Below are positions 48,740-61,649 of a stretch of 64,000 nucleotides of DNA, in pieces. Source of the DNA: Musa acuminata AAA Group (lineage: Eukaryota > Streptophyta > Magnoliopsida > Zingiberales > Musaceae); NCBI RefSeq assembly GCF_036884655.1, contig NC_088342.1, positions 37,781,001 through 37,845,000 of the forward strand. Reading direction: 5' to 3'. Positions within the stretch are counted from its first letter, which is position 1. The number at the start of each line of letters is the position of its first letter. The notes beneath the pieces were generated by a model. That model was not told where the DNA came from. It saw only the letters and a program-made list of their open reading frames with translations, and made no database searches. A program made the position numbers and the translations under genes.

Positions 48740-49370
48740 TTGATAAGGATTCCACAGTTTATTAAATTTTTATTTGAATTCTAAGATATTTATATTAAAA
48801 TTTAACACATTTTAACATGATATGATCCCTCAATCCACCGTTATTAAATATTAGTGTAACAACATATTTAATTATTACCTCAAATTTACACAATTATGAT
48901 CATAACAAGAAAATAACTATTGTATGGTTTATTTTTTACTTTGTTTCATATTTTTAGATATTTATATACAAATTTGGCATGTTTCAATCATCACACTATA
49001 TCAAAGGGTAATGATGTTCAATATAAGTGTAATAACATTTTTTTTTGTCCCATTTTTATATGGTACGGTGATCATAACATAACAAAAAGTGATTCTATAA
49101 TTTATTATTTCTTATTTACATTTTGATATTTGTAATTAGCGAGCATATTTTATTGTTCATTTTGTCTCAAATTTATCCAATCGGATGATCATAACATGAT
49201 AATGTTGATTCTATAATTCATTATTCTTCAGTTGAGTTTTCAGATAGTTGTATTTAATTTGAAGCACTTTCAGATATTCAATATGAGTGTATCGACATAT
49301 TTTATTATCCATTTTCTCTAAAATATACACAATTGAATGATCATAACATGATAATAAAGATTGTATAATA

Positions 49371-49407
<37 letters not shown>

Positions 49408-49570
49408 TAAATTTAAGATATTTGTATTCAAATTTGATTTTTGTTTAGCATGATATTGTACTTGAGTGTAATAATAACAAAATATTTTATTTCCCATTTT
49501 ACCTTAAATTTACACAATCGAGCTTTCATGTCAATAAAGATTATATAATTTATTTTTACTTATACTATTA
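48740..49570. repeat. Decayed tandem repeats (GATCATAACATGATAA-type)
   Basis: Units carrying 'AGTGTAATAACATATTTTATT', 'CAAATTTACACAAT', 'GATCATAACATGATAA' and 'GATATTTGTATTCAAATTTG' recur. GATCATAAC starts near 48,898, 49,070, 49,187 and 49,339, with partial copies at both ends. Periods of about 117-172 show strong decay. An (ATT)n run lies at about 49,374-49,407. Confidence 0.6.
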
Positions 49571-50019
49571 AGTATATGACATGAATGACTGGACTTATGA
49601 TAGGGGGAAAATGGATGGCCAACATGAAATGCTAGAATAGTTCACTACAACATGTATACTTATGACTATTTTTAGTTCATTACACTAATGATCATCCATG
49701 AATTCACTTCTGGACATGGATGATTGGTTACAATATGAACAACTTCCAAAAGTATTTACTGGTTTAGTGCAACAAGTGAAATGTTACACTGTCAACCCAT
49801 ACTTTGTTCACATATACAACTTACAACACAATCTTTAGAAGCATCTAAAATAGCCTGAGGCCTCATACATTTCCAGGATTTCAGGGTGATCCACTCAAAC
49901 AACTTCATAGTCCACATGAGAGTTGGAGACTTCATTTATCAACACGAAACAATGAATAAATGGTTGCGTGCTACTTACCACAGTTCTATCTACAGAAAGG
50001 TTTTCTCGTATTCTTCTAG
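49571..50019. other. 3' flank of the SCAI gene
   Basis: Downstream of the SCAI stop on its minus strand. No other gene seen. The 3' untranslated region probably lies here, but no polyadenylation signal stands out. Confidence 0.4.
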
Positions 50020-53000
50020 TTATCTGCTCTGAACAGATTCCCTGATAGAATCTAGAAAATGAAAATGGTTCAAGACACCTAATCTTTCTGCAAGTTGGTG
50101 AATATGGTTCCGAGTTACAGCAGACTTTGGTGAGACAGAATCAGGAAGGCTGGGGAGGCATTCAGGCAGATGCACGGTGCTGTCTCCCGTCGTTGAACGT
50201 AAAAGACATAGCACAGCTCGGCAGAATATAAACCTGGTCAGGAAATATCAATATAGCAAAACAAAAACCTCAAATAATACTCAAGTTTAGAGGATCAATA
50301 GCTACAGATAGTTACAAATATTATTGTCATGCAAAAAAACAATGGTCTTCTATCATAGTGTGTTTACTGAATCAATTTTTTTATTTCTCCAAAACCAGGA
50401 TTCAAATCCCCAGTACTAGGTGTTTAGATTTTTTGATGCAAGAGATTCACCTTGAGATGCCTGTTTCCTCAGCAATTTTATTGCACAACTTGCAAATCCT
50501 AATAGCTCCAGTTGTGCACATTCTTAAATTCTTAATTTTCAAGTGTTTTTAAGGACATAATGAAGGCTGTCCTCTAGAACTTCAATCTCCCAATAACAGA
50601 AGAAAATATAGATGGAATCTTTGCAACATAAGTTCACAAGGAAAATTATGCTAATCCATATGATTCCGATAACAAATTAATATCGCTTGATCTTTCGTAA
50701 TTTCCATTTGGCCCCATACATTCTATTGATATAAGAGCAGTATGGCATGGAATTAAAATCACATACTCGAGAAAGAACCTGACATTCATCAGAGCTCAAT
50801 AACAATAACAATAGTTTAATGATTTACAAAGAAGGAAGAATATTTTGTCACATTTAGCAGGTCCAAAGTAGTGAGATATTCATGTGTTGCTACCTCAAAG
50901 ATTGTTTATCATACAAATTTTGTCAGTAGAGATTCCGTGTCATGGACATTAAAAAGGCTGTTAAAGAATTGGCACAAAAACAGAGAGCAATTACCTTAAA
51001 ATCAGTCGCCGTAGAAATGGATCAGTTAAAATTTGAGCCCAAACCTGATCAAGGGAATTTGATGTGCACAGTAACACTTCCCATTCAACTAAAGCGGAGG
51101 AAAGGAGGCTCTCAGCATTGCTGTATACATCCTAAGAAATGCATGCAACCACATCATACCAAGCAACTACAGATCAATTTACATCATGAAGTACCAACAC
51201 CAATTCAGTGAAAAAGGCATCAAGACAACTTACAGGTTCTATATCGGAGGAAAGGCCTATTAACTGGTAAAAGGCTTGTAATGGGGCAGTTAGGAAGTAT
51301 GTAAACTGGCTTCCACCAGATGTTACATTAGTATCAGATAGAAACAATGGTTTCTCATGCGAAAGAAGCAATGCAGATGCTTCTCCTCTCTCTGCACCAT
51401 GTATAGTCTGCACATTTGCCAACAAGCAACAAGTGTAAAACAAGAGTTGGAGACCAGGAATAACATGAAAGGTGAGCATGCCATCATGCAATCCGTCCTA
51501 CCACATACAGCCCTTTCTATGGAAAGTTCAAGATACTGGTGAACAAGATAAAATCAGGCAGTCATCACAGAAGCATTAACGAATTACATGACAACTTTCT
51601 GAATAAAGAACATGACAATTAGAAATTTTGAGAAATTCTGAAAATAAAATATTGGTTGATCAAATTGCAGCTATTGATCTTTGATATGTACACATAACAT
51701 TACAGGATAGGCTTAAAATATTCAATTATCCAACCTTCTCAGAACCACAAAGGAAAGTTTTGAGCATCACGATGTCCAGAAACTAGAGAACCTAACATTT
51801 GCAAGGAAAATACTGCCATGGCTTGCTTCAAAGAGTCATCTTAAAAAAGAAAAATAGAAATTGTGGCACTGAGGGAGGATGAATGATGCGGGAGCATCTT
51901 AATTTATAACTCGTTTAAATAAATTTGAGTAGTCTATGCCGTATTCTGCAAATCAAATGTTATAAGTTGCCACTTGGCAACATCTTCAATGCTTTCATTT
52001 AATTTGCTAAATTTCTCAAGGAGAAGACAAAGGAAAAAGGCAATCAAAATATATTTACATTGAAGTTTGTAGATGTTGATTGAATATTTTATATCCATAA
52101 GAAAGTTTTACCATCGTATGAAGATTAAAGTATATCAATCAAGAATATCATCAAGATAAAAAGATTAATTTTCAAATTATACATGAAAAAATGGCTTGAT
52201 GTTTTGGGTACCAAATCCATATTGGTCCTCAGTGAACTTTTTTTAAGATTTGATTATATATGGTGATGGGTGGCACGTGCTGCAGTCCATGTCACCAATT
52301 CGACAGGCCATCAAACAACTATGTACCAGTCCGAGTGAAATGTAAAACCATGATATGGAATATTACCTTCTAAGAAAAGAAAGAAAGAATGAGTGATTTG
52401 ACTAGATTGGATTTTTTTATTTCTGCATTTATCTTTATTTCACTTTCTCATTTAATGAAGACATCATCAAACAGCATCCTCATAATCTTTCAAATGCATT
52501 GACCACAATGTTAAGATCAAGCTTTGACAAACCTGCCTTGAATGCTCGGCTATTGTCACTGTCAATAACAAGGAAAAGTGGCTTTCGTGTAAATGGAACC
52601 AAATCTTCAGGATAGAGGTTGTTTGAAGCTGATATAATTAAAAAAAAATGTTAAGGCATATCTCCTCAGAAAAGCAGCTAAACCTACCCAGTTCCAATTA
52701 ATAAAAACTAAGAATTTACTCTATGCAGAATGTAACATAATACCTCCATTTCCTTGCGAACCTAGGCACAAATAATGTCCTATCTTTGAACTCAAATTTG
52801 GATTATTATCAGCAGCAGGGTGAGACAGTGAGTTTTCTCTTTTCTGAGAAGCCTGTGTTGTGTGCTTTGCTTTTGAGAAGTTCAGTGAATTTCCATGTGC
52901 GTCTTTTTGAAAATCAACACTACAATCTGTCTTTCCTGTAGATATTTCACATGAGTTCTAAATTAGATGGTCCAAGCACAACTGAGCAGAAAAATAACAT

Positions 53001-56000
53001 AATTGCAGCAGCACAAAAGAGAAACCTGAAGATGAAATATAAATTAGCAAAATTCCATCTGAAGGCAACTCGTCACATATTGTAGCAGTTGCCTGCAAAT
53101 AAAGCATACCATTAAAGTATTAGCTAACTATAATATCCAACTTACATATAGAAAGAATAAATATAGACCAGTAAAGAGGCCATATAATGGGCGTGCAGCA
53201 CGATGTGCAATACATTTTTGGAAAATACAAAATATGGAAGTCATTATATTTGATTATAATGAAATAGCTGCAAGTGATCATAAATGCATAATTGAGTTAT
53301 CTAATATCTGTGGCTGTTCATCTATCATTACATACAAAGAAAACTGAAATCATGAAGAGAAAATACAAAACATGGAACTATCAGTTTAGCCCCTTGCCAT
53401 CTGCTCCCTCAACTTCAGGTAGAGCATCTATGCAAATAATCATGTTTGTGCTTTTCGTTTATCTAATATCTGTGGCTGTTCATATATCATTACATACAAA
53501 GAAAACTGAAATCATGAAGAGAAATGGAGAATTCATCTTGCAAGATGACAGCCTGGAAAGTGAAAATTGCACTTTTGTTGAAATTGTTAGAATCAAAACT
53601 ACTACGAAAACATCATACAAGAGAAGTAGATTATTGAACTTATGGTATCAAAATTTCTATTTGGACAAGGCTTTTTAGCTTTCATGGCACATCATCTTGT
53701 GGATAGCATGCCATCATGATGTGTTCCAATCAGCATGAGCTGACGCGGTATGTGACTATTAGCATGATTTAGCATAAGCCTTGTGCTGACCTAGAGGAAA
53801 CTCTTTGCCAAGACGGTGCTGTTTTGGTATGCCATGGAAATCAGACTGACTTCCTTACTAGTGCCATACTGGTATGGGGGCCTAATAGCATCAACTAACA
53901 AGGCCGCCACATGAAATTCTACCTTTAGCAAATGCCTACAAGTGATTAAGACTCTATGCTTGTTCTCATCAGCATATCAAGAAGGCCAAGCACATTTGTG
54001 TGAGACTTGTTCACCAAGGCCTCTACAATTTCGTTGGCATCAAGAAGGCCAAGCACATTGGTCCATGTCCTCATAGTTGCCCGGGCCAGTATATATCACC
54101 CCACTGGTCCAGCTGGTTTTGCATTCTTTGATTCAAATCAATCAAAGGATTACTTCCTATTAGATCGGTGGTTAAATTGTCAACTATTCAGATTATTCTC
54201 TCATTAGCTATCACCAACAGGTGGCCTCACCGTCAACTAGATGTTGACAATTCAATTTCACAAGGAACTGATGATGTATTTGCAGCATGCGTTGAGGTTC
54301 ATTGACTCTCGCATTCCTCCATTTGTGTAAACCGAAGGAAGCAATATATGATCTTCAAGCACTATGAGCATGGTACATGGAGCTTTGTAACTTTTTATTA
54401 TCTCTCATATTCATCAACTCAAAGTCAGATAGTTATTTCTCTTTTATTTTTTTTCAGCGTTTGTCTATATTATATATATTTTTTACATAGATGACATCAT
54501 TATAACTAGCCACTCAAGCTCCTAGTCCAACAGCTCATCTACTATCTTGCACAAAGTTTTTCTCTGAAATATTTACGACCAGTAAATTATTTTCTTGGAA
54601 TTGAAGCCTTACCGTTACCTTCCAGGTTAGTGTTTCACAACACAAGTATATTCATGGTTTGTCAGAGAAAACTAATATGTCTGCTGTCATGGAGGTATCC
54701 AGTTCACTATGTTCAACGAGTCCCTAAAACTACTGGATGGTGTTTCACCTAGCAATGCTACTTGATACCATTAAGTTCTTGTCTCCATGCAGTATCTTTC
54801 TCTCACTTGTCCTGGCATCTCCTTTGCAGTCAACAAACTGCCACAGTTCACACATCATCCATCTAGTAATCATTGGTCTATTGTCAAAAGGATTCTCACA
54901 TATCTTAAGGGCATGATTGACTATGAACTTCTTATTTGTAAAGACTCACCAGTACATCTTCATGCCTTTGTCAATGCCAAATCGGCAGGAAATTCAGATT
55001 GTCAAACATTGATTCAGCTTACACTGTTGTCCTTGGTGCCACCCGATTAACTGGATTTCTAAGAAGCTAGAAAACAGCAGCCCTCTCTTCTCCTGAAGTT
55101 GAGTATCAAGTCATTGCCTCCACCATTGTGAAGATAAACTGGATCAAAACTGCTTAAAGAACTCCATGTTGCATCACTTATGACCCCAATTATCTATCGT
55201 GATAATGATGGTGCCACCTACTTATGCACTAATTTTGTCTTTCGATTATAAGATGAAACATATTGCAATAGATTTTCATTACATCTGGAATCAATTTTTA
55301 AGAAACTGCTACGTGTCTCTCACATTCATGCTTGTGATCAATTAGCTGATCCTCTCACCAAATCACTACCTCCAAGACAATTCCAAGATTAGCAGTCATG
55401 ACAGAAGTGCAATCTTATGGGGGCATAAAAGAAAATAATCCTTTGATTGATTTGATAATGAAAAAAAAACTCGATTGAAAGGAAACAAATCTTTGATTGA
55501 AAGGAAAACCAATCTAAAAGGAAACAATACTTTGATTGATTTGGTCATGAAAGAATACAATCATTTGACTGATTTGGCCTGTATTTAGAGACTATATTTA
55601 TAATTATTGTTTCCAAGTAATTCAGCTCTTTGTAACTCTATATAAATTCAAGTCTAGAGGCAATAAACACAACTCAGTTATACTTTTTATTTAATTCTTC
55701 ACCTGCAAGTAAATCACAAGATCCAGAACTTAGTTTAGGGACAAATGATACTATTATTTATTGGGTTCTAATCGGTACTCATATAACCAATACTTTTCAT
55801 TTCTAGATTCAGATCTGGTAGTGATGGATCGTATATTGATACTCATTATCAATGGGTTTTATACAGGTCTTTATTTGATCCAGTATTATTCAAACATACA
55901 CACCTAACTACTTATCAAAATGTAATAGAAGTTCGAGTGGAGAAATCATAATTTGTCATACAAACATAAATATGTTGAGCATCCAAAAGAATATAGATAA

Positions 56001-58178
56001 CTAACACACATGAAAGCAAAAAATAAAATACATTAGAAATGGAACCAAAAATTAGTAACTAGAACACCCTTAACACTCACTGCAATCAACTTTGAGACCG
56101 AAGGGTGGTAAATAATTGCTTTACATGGGTTTGGAGGCAGATCTGGATCTGTCATATCAACAGCAAGATTTATATCAATCAATCCAGAGGCTTCATTCTG
56201 GTCATTAAGAGCACCATTTTCACATGGTTGCTTCACGGGAACCTGGTAGAAGGATCCACTGGGTTCCCATTCCAGACATTGTATCATTCTGAAGGTGTCT
56301 AGGGTAACTTCTGCAAGCTTGATCTGAAAGAATGAACAAGATAATTTACTTGTAAGCGATTGGGCCCTGCATTCAGATCTATATGTATTTTGTGCTTAAC
56401 TGGAAGATTAAATTGTTGGCTCCTAACAATTACGTGGAACAATAAATGTAGCCAAGTAGGCAAGTTCCTGGTAACTTAATAGCTGCTTATTCCAAGAAAG
56501 CATAAAAATGAACAAACCTCATTCTGGTGATAGCTTGTAAGCAAAGCATCTTTCAGTCGTAACACCCTACTAGTATAAAATCGCGATATATATGGGAAGG
56601 AAGATGGATGAGCATCAAAAATGACATTGTATCTCAATGGCCTAGCGATTTTAAAATATGCATCAGCTTTCAAAAACCTGGAAATTTCTTGCACCACTTG
56701 CTTCCATTCTCTAAAATTAGTTGCCTGGAGAGCAAAAATGTAATTCCAACTTCAGAAAAGCAGATAACAAGATTTCACTGGATTCAGAAGAAAATGATTT
56801 CACAGGAAAAATGATGCTTTGACTCGATGAACAAAAAAAAGTTATTCAAAATTGACAAAAATTGCTGATATGATATCTGGTTAAAAGGTTCAACAGAAAG
56901 AACATTTTATGATATATAAAAAAGTCAAACAGTATCATTTATAAAAAAAATAAATACCAATTAGAGAATTGATTTATTTACAGAGGATTTCTTTTTACCA
57001 AAATAAAGCCACCAAACATCTAACATTTGGAATAATGTATATGCATGATTTGGCACCAGACCTAGAATCTTCTTTCATAGGATGATTACTTTAGGAATTC
57101 TCTCTTACGAAGCTTGTCACAATAACATTGCACTACCATATAAAATTTAGGTATGTAGTAAGAGACATAACTACCAAGAAATTTTGCAAATATATTCTGC
57201 TAGTTTTGCGACCAAATGACATGTGGCCAATAAGGTTGATGTATATCAAGGCTTTGGATTTTAGATTGCAGCAGAGGTGACAAGAACTGGTAATTATCAA
57301 GGTTTGTCACAGAAGTTGTGAGCTAACTTGTCTAGAATAAGATATCATCGAAAAAGCATAAAGGAGAACATTACCACTTAGAAACAAATTAAGTGCTTTT
57401 TGTACAATGACACCACAAGAAATCAATAATCAGATACACTGAGGAATCAAAGGCACTGAATTATCAATTGAGATGGTTTGATTGAACGAACAATTCAGCA
57501 TCAAATAGTAGTTGTTTCTCTAGCAGCACTATAGATTAGTTCTGTTCTAAAGTTTGTCCTAAGTCACTACAGTCCTTGGTATGGATCCACCAAAACTCGA
57601 TAGGATTCCCATGGAAGACAAGAAAAGAGCAGCTAAAGAGCCAATATTTTGGGTACCGGAAAGGCGGCCTTTGACTCATCCACCAGAGCCCTAAACCGGT
57701 CCGCGAGCTTCACCGCCTCGTCGGTCCGATTCAACAGCAACGCCACGATCAAGAACCGTACGTGGAACCTCAGCTCCTTATACCTCAGCTTTAGATCGGG
57801 CGCCACCGACCCCCACGCAGCCTGGAAGTACCCCCTGCTCATGATCGCCTCGTAGAAGACGTAGGCTTCAAGCAGGAAGCGGACCTCGCTGGTCCGCTGG
57901 TACTGTCCGTAGAAGAGCTGCCCGATCCGGGAGGCGACCTCGCCAATTTCCCAACGGCAGAGGCCTTCAGAGACGAGTTCGCTCCGACGCCGCTGCTGGA
58001 GCTGCCACAGCCGGGTGTAGGCCTTGAATGCCTTGCGGAAGTAGAGGAGTTGGAGCGGGCCGCGAGCACCGGGCGGCAGGTCACGAACGAGGGCGAACTT
58101 CCGGTCGGCGCCATCCACCAGGGCACGAAACTCGGCGAGGACCTCGGAAGCAGCGCCCCTGTCGTCGTCGCGGCCCAT
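50020..58178 (-). CDS. SCAI: SCAI-family protein (nuclear transcriptional cofactor homologue)
   Basis: Homologue of animal SCAI, which restrains MRTF/SRF-dependent transcription and acts in DNA repair; the plant role is little known. I join nine minus-strand exons: 58178-57657, 56724-56518, 56323-56081, 53092-53026, 52935-52744, 52628-52537, 51407-51234, 51131-50995 and 50233-50020, giving 615 aa in one frame. Family blocks in order are FKAYTRLWQLQQ and WEIGEVASRIGQLFYGQYQRTSE (exon 1), EWKQVVQEISRFLKADAYF (exon 2), LAEVTLDTFRMIQCLEWEP (exon 3), LPSDGILLIYIS (exon 4), EDLVPFTRKPLFLVIDSDNS (exon 6), SQFTYFLTAPLQAFYQLIGL (exon 7), AQILTDPFLRRLILR (exon 8) and FIFCRAVL (exon 9). Exon 5 codes a low-complexity insert. 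The start MGRDDDRG is chosen; an in-frame upstream ATG at 58,259 would add 27 residues. Intron 6 has a GC donor. Intron 3 holds a Copia fragment. Confidence 0.92.
53297..53525. repeat. Direct repeat, about 67 bp, 162 bp apart
   Basis: The segment beginning TTATCTAATATCTGTGGCTG and running to about 53,363 recurs nearly exactly from 53,459 to 53,525. It lies in intron 3 of SCAI. The repeat explains an apparent duplicated open frame (LISVAVHxSLHTKKTEIMKR). Confidence 0.85.
54190..55710 (+). mobile_element. Truncated Copia element in SCAI intron 3
   Basis: Opposite strand to SCAI. The plus strand gives RT pieces QLDVDNSISQGTDD, PKEAIYDLQ and AWYMELCNFLLSL, the intact catalytic YIDDIIITSHSS (near 54,487), and MQYLSLTCPGISFAVNK with LTYLKGMIDYELL. 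The RNase H end, HACDQLADPLTKSLPPRQF, is at about 55,335. A polypurine tract (TATGGGGGCA, about 55,417) and a short 3' LTR of about 280 bases follow, with a TATATAAATTC box near 55,640. The 5' half is missing, with frameshifts and stops. Confidence 0.8.
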
Positions 58179-58440
58179 TGCAGCGACTCCGAGCAGTGGA
58201 GGGGGTGTGAAGGGGAAGACGACGGCGACTTCCCGTGCCGTCTTTATCAGAGGCGTCACAAAAGACGGGAGATCAAGAAAGAAGTGTGGGCCCCGCCTGT
58301 TTATCCAGTCAAATAACGGGTGTGTTGAGAGGGAATTTAGAGGGAGTAGGATTTGTTCAACAAAAGTACTTCTCCCACCCTGTACTTTCCCCGTCTCGCC
58401 CTACCCGTTCTACCCTTGAAGACTGACACTAGCCCACATC
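58179..58440 (-). promoter_or_regulatory. Promoter and 5' leader region of SCAI
   Basis: The GC-rich first exon passes upstream into mixed sequence. No convincing TATA box was seen on the minus strand, which is usual for broadly expressed plant genes. Confidence 0.35.
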
Positions 58441-58546
58441 TTAGGTCACGTTTACCACGTAAATCAGGTAGAATTGTGAGTAAGGACGAGTGGGTAGGCA
58501 AAGTAGTGATCAATGTTTCACTGAAGGTTTGTCAGGCCTAAATCCG

Positions 58547-58770
<224 letters not shown>

Positions 58771-59145
58771 GTCATGATGCTCTTCCTGTCATTCTCTATC
58801 TTCTTTGGATGATCTCACTTGCTTTATTATTTTAAGATGGGAATCTGAAGATACAATTGAGTGCAGTCTAATGAATTACAAGGCAATTAATATGACTTCC
58901 TTTTATATTTAAGAGTTGGTGGAGAATGGTGATGACGTGGGTAGCTAACAAACATCTCTTCTCGTTGTGTCAAGAACTGGAATCCCTTTGTTTTGTTTTT
59001 TTACTTGTCATCTTTTGACTTTGTTGTTCCCTCCATGTTTCCTAAGCTTAACCAGGAATTAAGAACTGTATATACTTCTTCAATTAATATGCTTAAAGAA
59101 AACTCAGTTCAATACTAATGTTTATGGTTGCTAATTGTTAGTTTG

Positions 59146-59150
<5 letters not shown>
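58771..59150. other. Intergenic, no gene seen
   Basis: Mixed AT-rich sequence without coding or repeat features recognised. Confidence 0.5.

Positions 59151-59224
<74 letters not shown>
59151..59224. repeat. (TA)n microsatellite
   Basis: A 74-base uninterrupted AT/TA run. Open frames across it are artefacts. Confidence 0.95.
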
Positions 59225-59228
<4 letters not shown>

Positions 59229-59780
59229 CGTCATGCTCAACATTGGAATTCCGTATACATACTTAGATACAAGCTATATCATGCATACACTTGTACAGAG
59301 AAGAATCTTCATATAAGATGTAGGTGACACCAAACTTCAAATTAAGGACACATGAAGAGATCATGTGCTTGATTTATGGTGGACCAATCATCAACTAATA
59401 AACATAAAAGGAAGTTCAATGTATGGACCAACAAGAAATAATGATTTGTCAATGTAACATTTAGTAGATTCCACTCATGTTTTAGGTTGTCACACAACTA
59501 ACTGTTTGACTGATAAAAGCCTTTTTAATGAAACATTGTGTAGGCCATCATTTGGACAATGTGAATGCCAGGTCATCATATTCAATCAGAATGTCCCCAT
59601 CAGGCTTTATCAAAAGCAAAATTAAATAAAAATAAAAAAATAATAGAGTCAATAAAATGGGTTCATTTATATAAGTGTTAGGAAGAAAATATCGTTAATG
59701 CTTGGTCAGTTCGATGTGGGCCAGACTCTTATGTGTAAGAATATCCAATATGCCTCCAAGGTGAAAATATCGCGCTTCTG
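59225..59780. other. Intergenic, no gene seen
   Basis: No coding blocks or element ends recognised. Confidence 0.5.
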
Positions 59781-59915
59781 AGATGGATCCAAGATAGTTC
59801 CAATGTGACTTTGAGGTGGATCCGAGGTAGATTCGAGATAGCTTTAAGGTAGATTCGAGGTCGATCCGAGATGACTCCAAAGAGGATCTGAGATTGCTCC
59901 AAGGTGGGTCCGATG
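59781..59915. repeat. Short-period repeats of GATCCGAGGTAG type
   Basis: Variants of 'GATCCGAGATGACTCCAAGGTG' recur about six times, with a basic step near 13 bases doubled to about 26. Strongly degenerate. Confidence 0.6.
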
Positions 59916-60322
59916 TGTCAAGCTCTCAAAGCATCACTAGTATTAAGACCGAAGTCGGGAGAGGTTTCCCGACTAAGTCCCTCCGACGCACAAGCAATCT
60001 GAGGTCCCTAAATGTCGATTTGAGTAATTCAAAAAGAGTGAGTCCTTTCTCCATTTTCCTATTTAGGATATATTTTTATACCTTAAAGAAGAGAAGAAAG
60101 TTTGTGATATCATTCATTGTCATAGAGGAAAAGAAGAGAGTTTAGGATTATCTTCTTTATCGGGGAGAGAAATAAGTTTGTGATTGCCTTCATTGTCATA
60201 ATGAATGAGAATGAAGCTTATATTTCTCTACTTTAAATCATTGTACACGTACTCAGATGGAGGATAACTTGGATGGCATGTGGCAACCACGTGTCATTTG
60301 ATGGTAGATTCCCTATCATTTG

Positions 60323-60360
60323 CCCCCTCCCCCCCACCCCTCCTCTCCTCCCCCCCCCCC
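60323..60360 (-). other. C-rich tract; potential G-quadruplex on minus strand
   Basis: Plus-strand C-runs of 5, 7, 4 and 11 bases with short T/A spacers. The minus strand fulfils the four-G-run rule. It stands about 90-130 bases before the 77-bp tandem array. Confidence 0.6.
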
Positions 60361-60449
60361 AAGGCATACTTCAGGGCTCTGAGAGGTTTGAAGCATGTCA
60401 TTTGATTTTTCTGACATAGGAGTATTTGAGATCTCATCCTGTGAGTTGA

Positions 60450-61645
60450 GTTTTTTCGAATCAAGTGTTTCAAGCATATTAGCCCTGTGTTTCTACCACA
60501 GCGAATTTCTCTTGGCGCAAGTAGGGTTTCTCAACTCACGTGTCTCAGGTGTATTTGATCTTGCGTCTTCGTCATAGCAGATTTCTCTTCACATAGGTCG
60601 AGTTTTTCCAACTTATTGTCTTAGGTGCATTTGGCTTTATGCCTCTGCCGTAACTGATTTTTCTTGGCACAAGTCAGGGTTTCCTAACTCACGTGTTTTA
60701 GGTGCATTTGACCTTGCGCCTTTATCATAGTGGATTTATCTTAGTATGGGTCAAGTTTTCTCAACTTACGTATCTTAGGTGCATTTGGTCTTGTGCCTCC
60801 GTCGTAGTGGATTTATCTTGGCACGGGTTAGGTTTTTTTACTCACACGTCTTGGGTGCATTTAGTCTTGTGACTTCGCCATAGTAGATTTATCTTAGCGT
60901 GTTAGGGTTTTCTTGACTTATGTGTTTCGAGTGTATTTGGCTTTGCGCCTCCATTATAGCGGATTTATCGTGGTGTCAATCGGGTTTTTCTAACTTATGT
61001 GTTTTGGGCACATTTGGCCTTGTGCCTCCGTCATAGCACATTTATCTTGGTATGTGTTAGGTTCTCTCGACTCATGCATCTTAGGCACATTTGGCCTTAC
61101 GCCTCCACTATGGTAGATTTATCTTGGTGTTGGTTAGGTTTTCCTGACTTAAGCGTATTTGGCCTTGCATCTTCGTCATGGCGAATTTATCTTAGCAAGG
61201 GTTAAGTTTTCCCAACTTAAGTGTCTTATGTGCATTTGCCCTTGCGCCTTCGCTGTAGTGGCTTTATCTTGGCACAAGTTAGTTTTTTCTGACTCACGTG
61301 TCTTGGGTGCATTTGGCCTTGCTCCTTCGCAATAGCAGATTTATCTTAGTATGGGTCAGGTTTTCCTGACTTACACGTCTTAGGCGCATTTGGTTTTGTG
61401 CCTATGCCATAGTGAATTTATCTTAGCATGGGTTATGTTTTCTTGACTTATGCATCTTAGATGCATTTGGCCTTGAGCCTCTACAGTAGCAGATTTATCT
61501 TAGCACGGGTCGGATTTTCCCGACTTATGCATCTTGGGCGCATTTGGCATTGTGGCTCTGCTGTAGTGGATTTATCTTGATGCTGGTTGGATTTTCTTGA
61601 CTCATGCATTTCATATGCTTGGCTTTACGCCTCTATCATAGCAGA
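60450..61645 (+). repeat. 77-bp tandem array, about 15 copies
   Basis: The landmark TTTATCTTRG recurs at 60,735, 60,812, 60,888, 60,964, 61,041, 61,118, 61,186, 61,263, 61,340, 61,417, 61,494 and 61,571. Steps are 76-77 bases, with one shortened 68-base unit. Each unit reads roughly GGTTTTCTTGACTTATGCGT, then CTTAGGYGCATTTGGCCTTG and CGCCTCCGTCATAGYGGATT. The first two or three units (60,450-60,660) carry TTTCTCTT instead. No protein, spacer structure or cas gene is associated. Confidence 0.92.
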
Positions 61646-61649
61646 TTTT

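Noticed and set aside
58178..58259. Upstream start at 58,259 for SCAI (MTPLIKTAREVAVVFPF)
   Set aside because: Possible but less likely; the added 27 residues are unlike SCAI N-termini as I know them, and MGRDDD follows at once. Transcript ends would decide.
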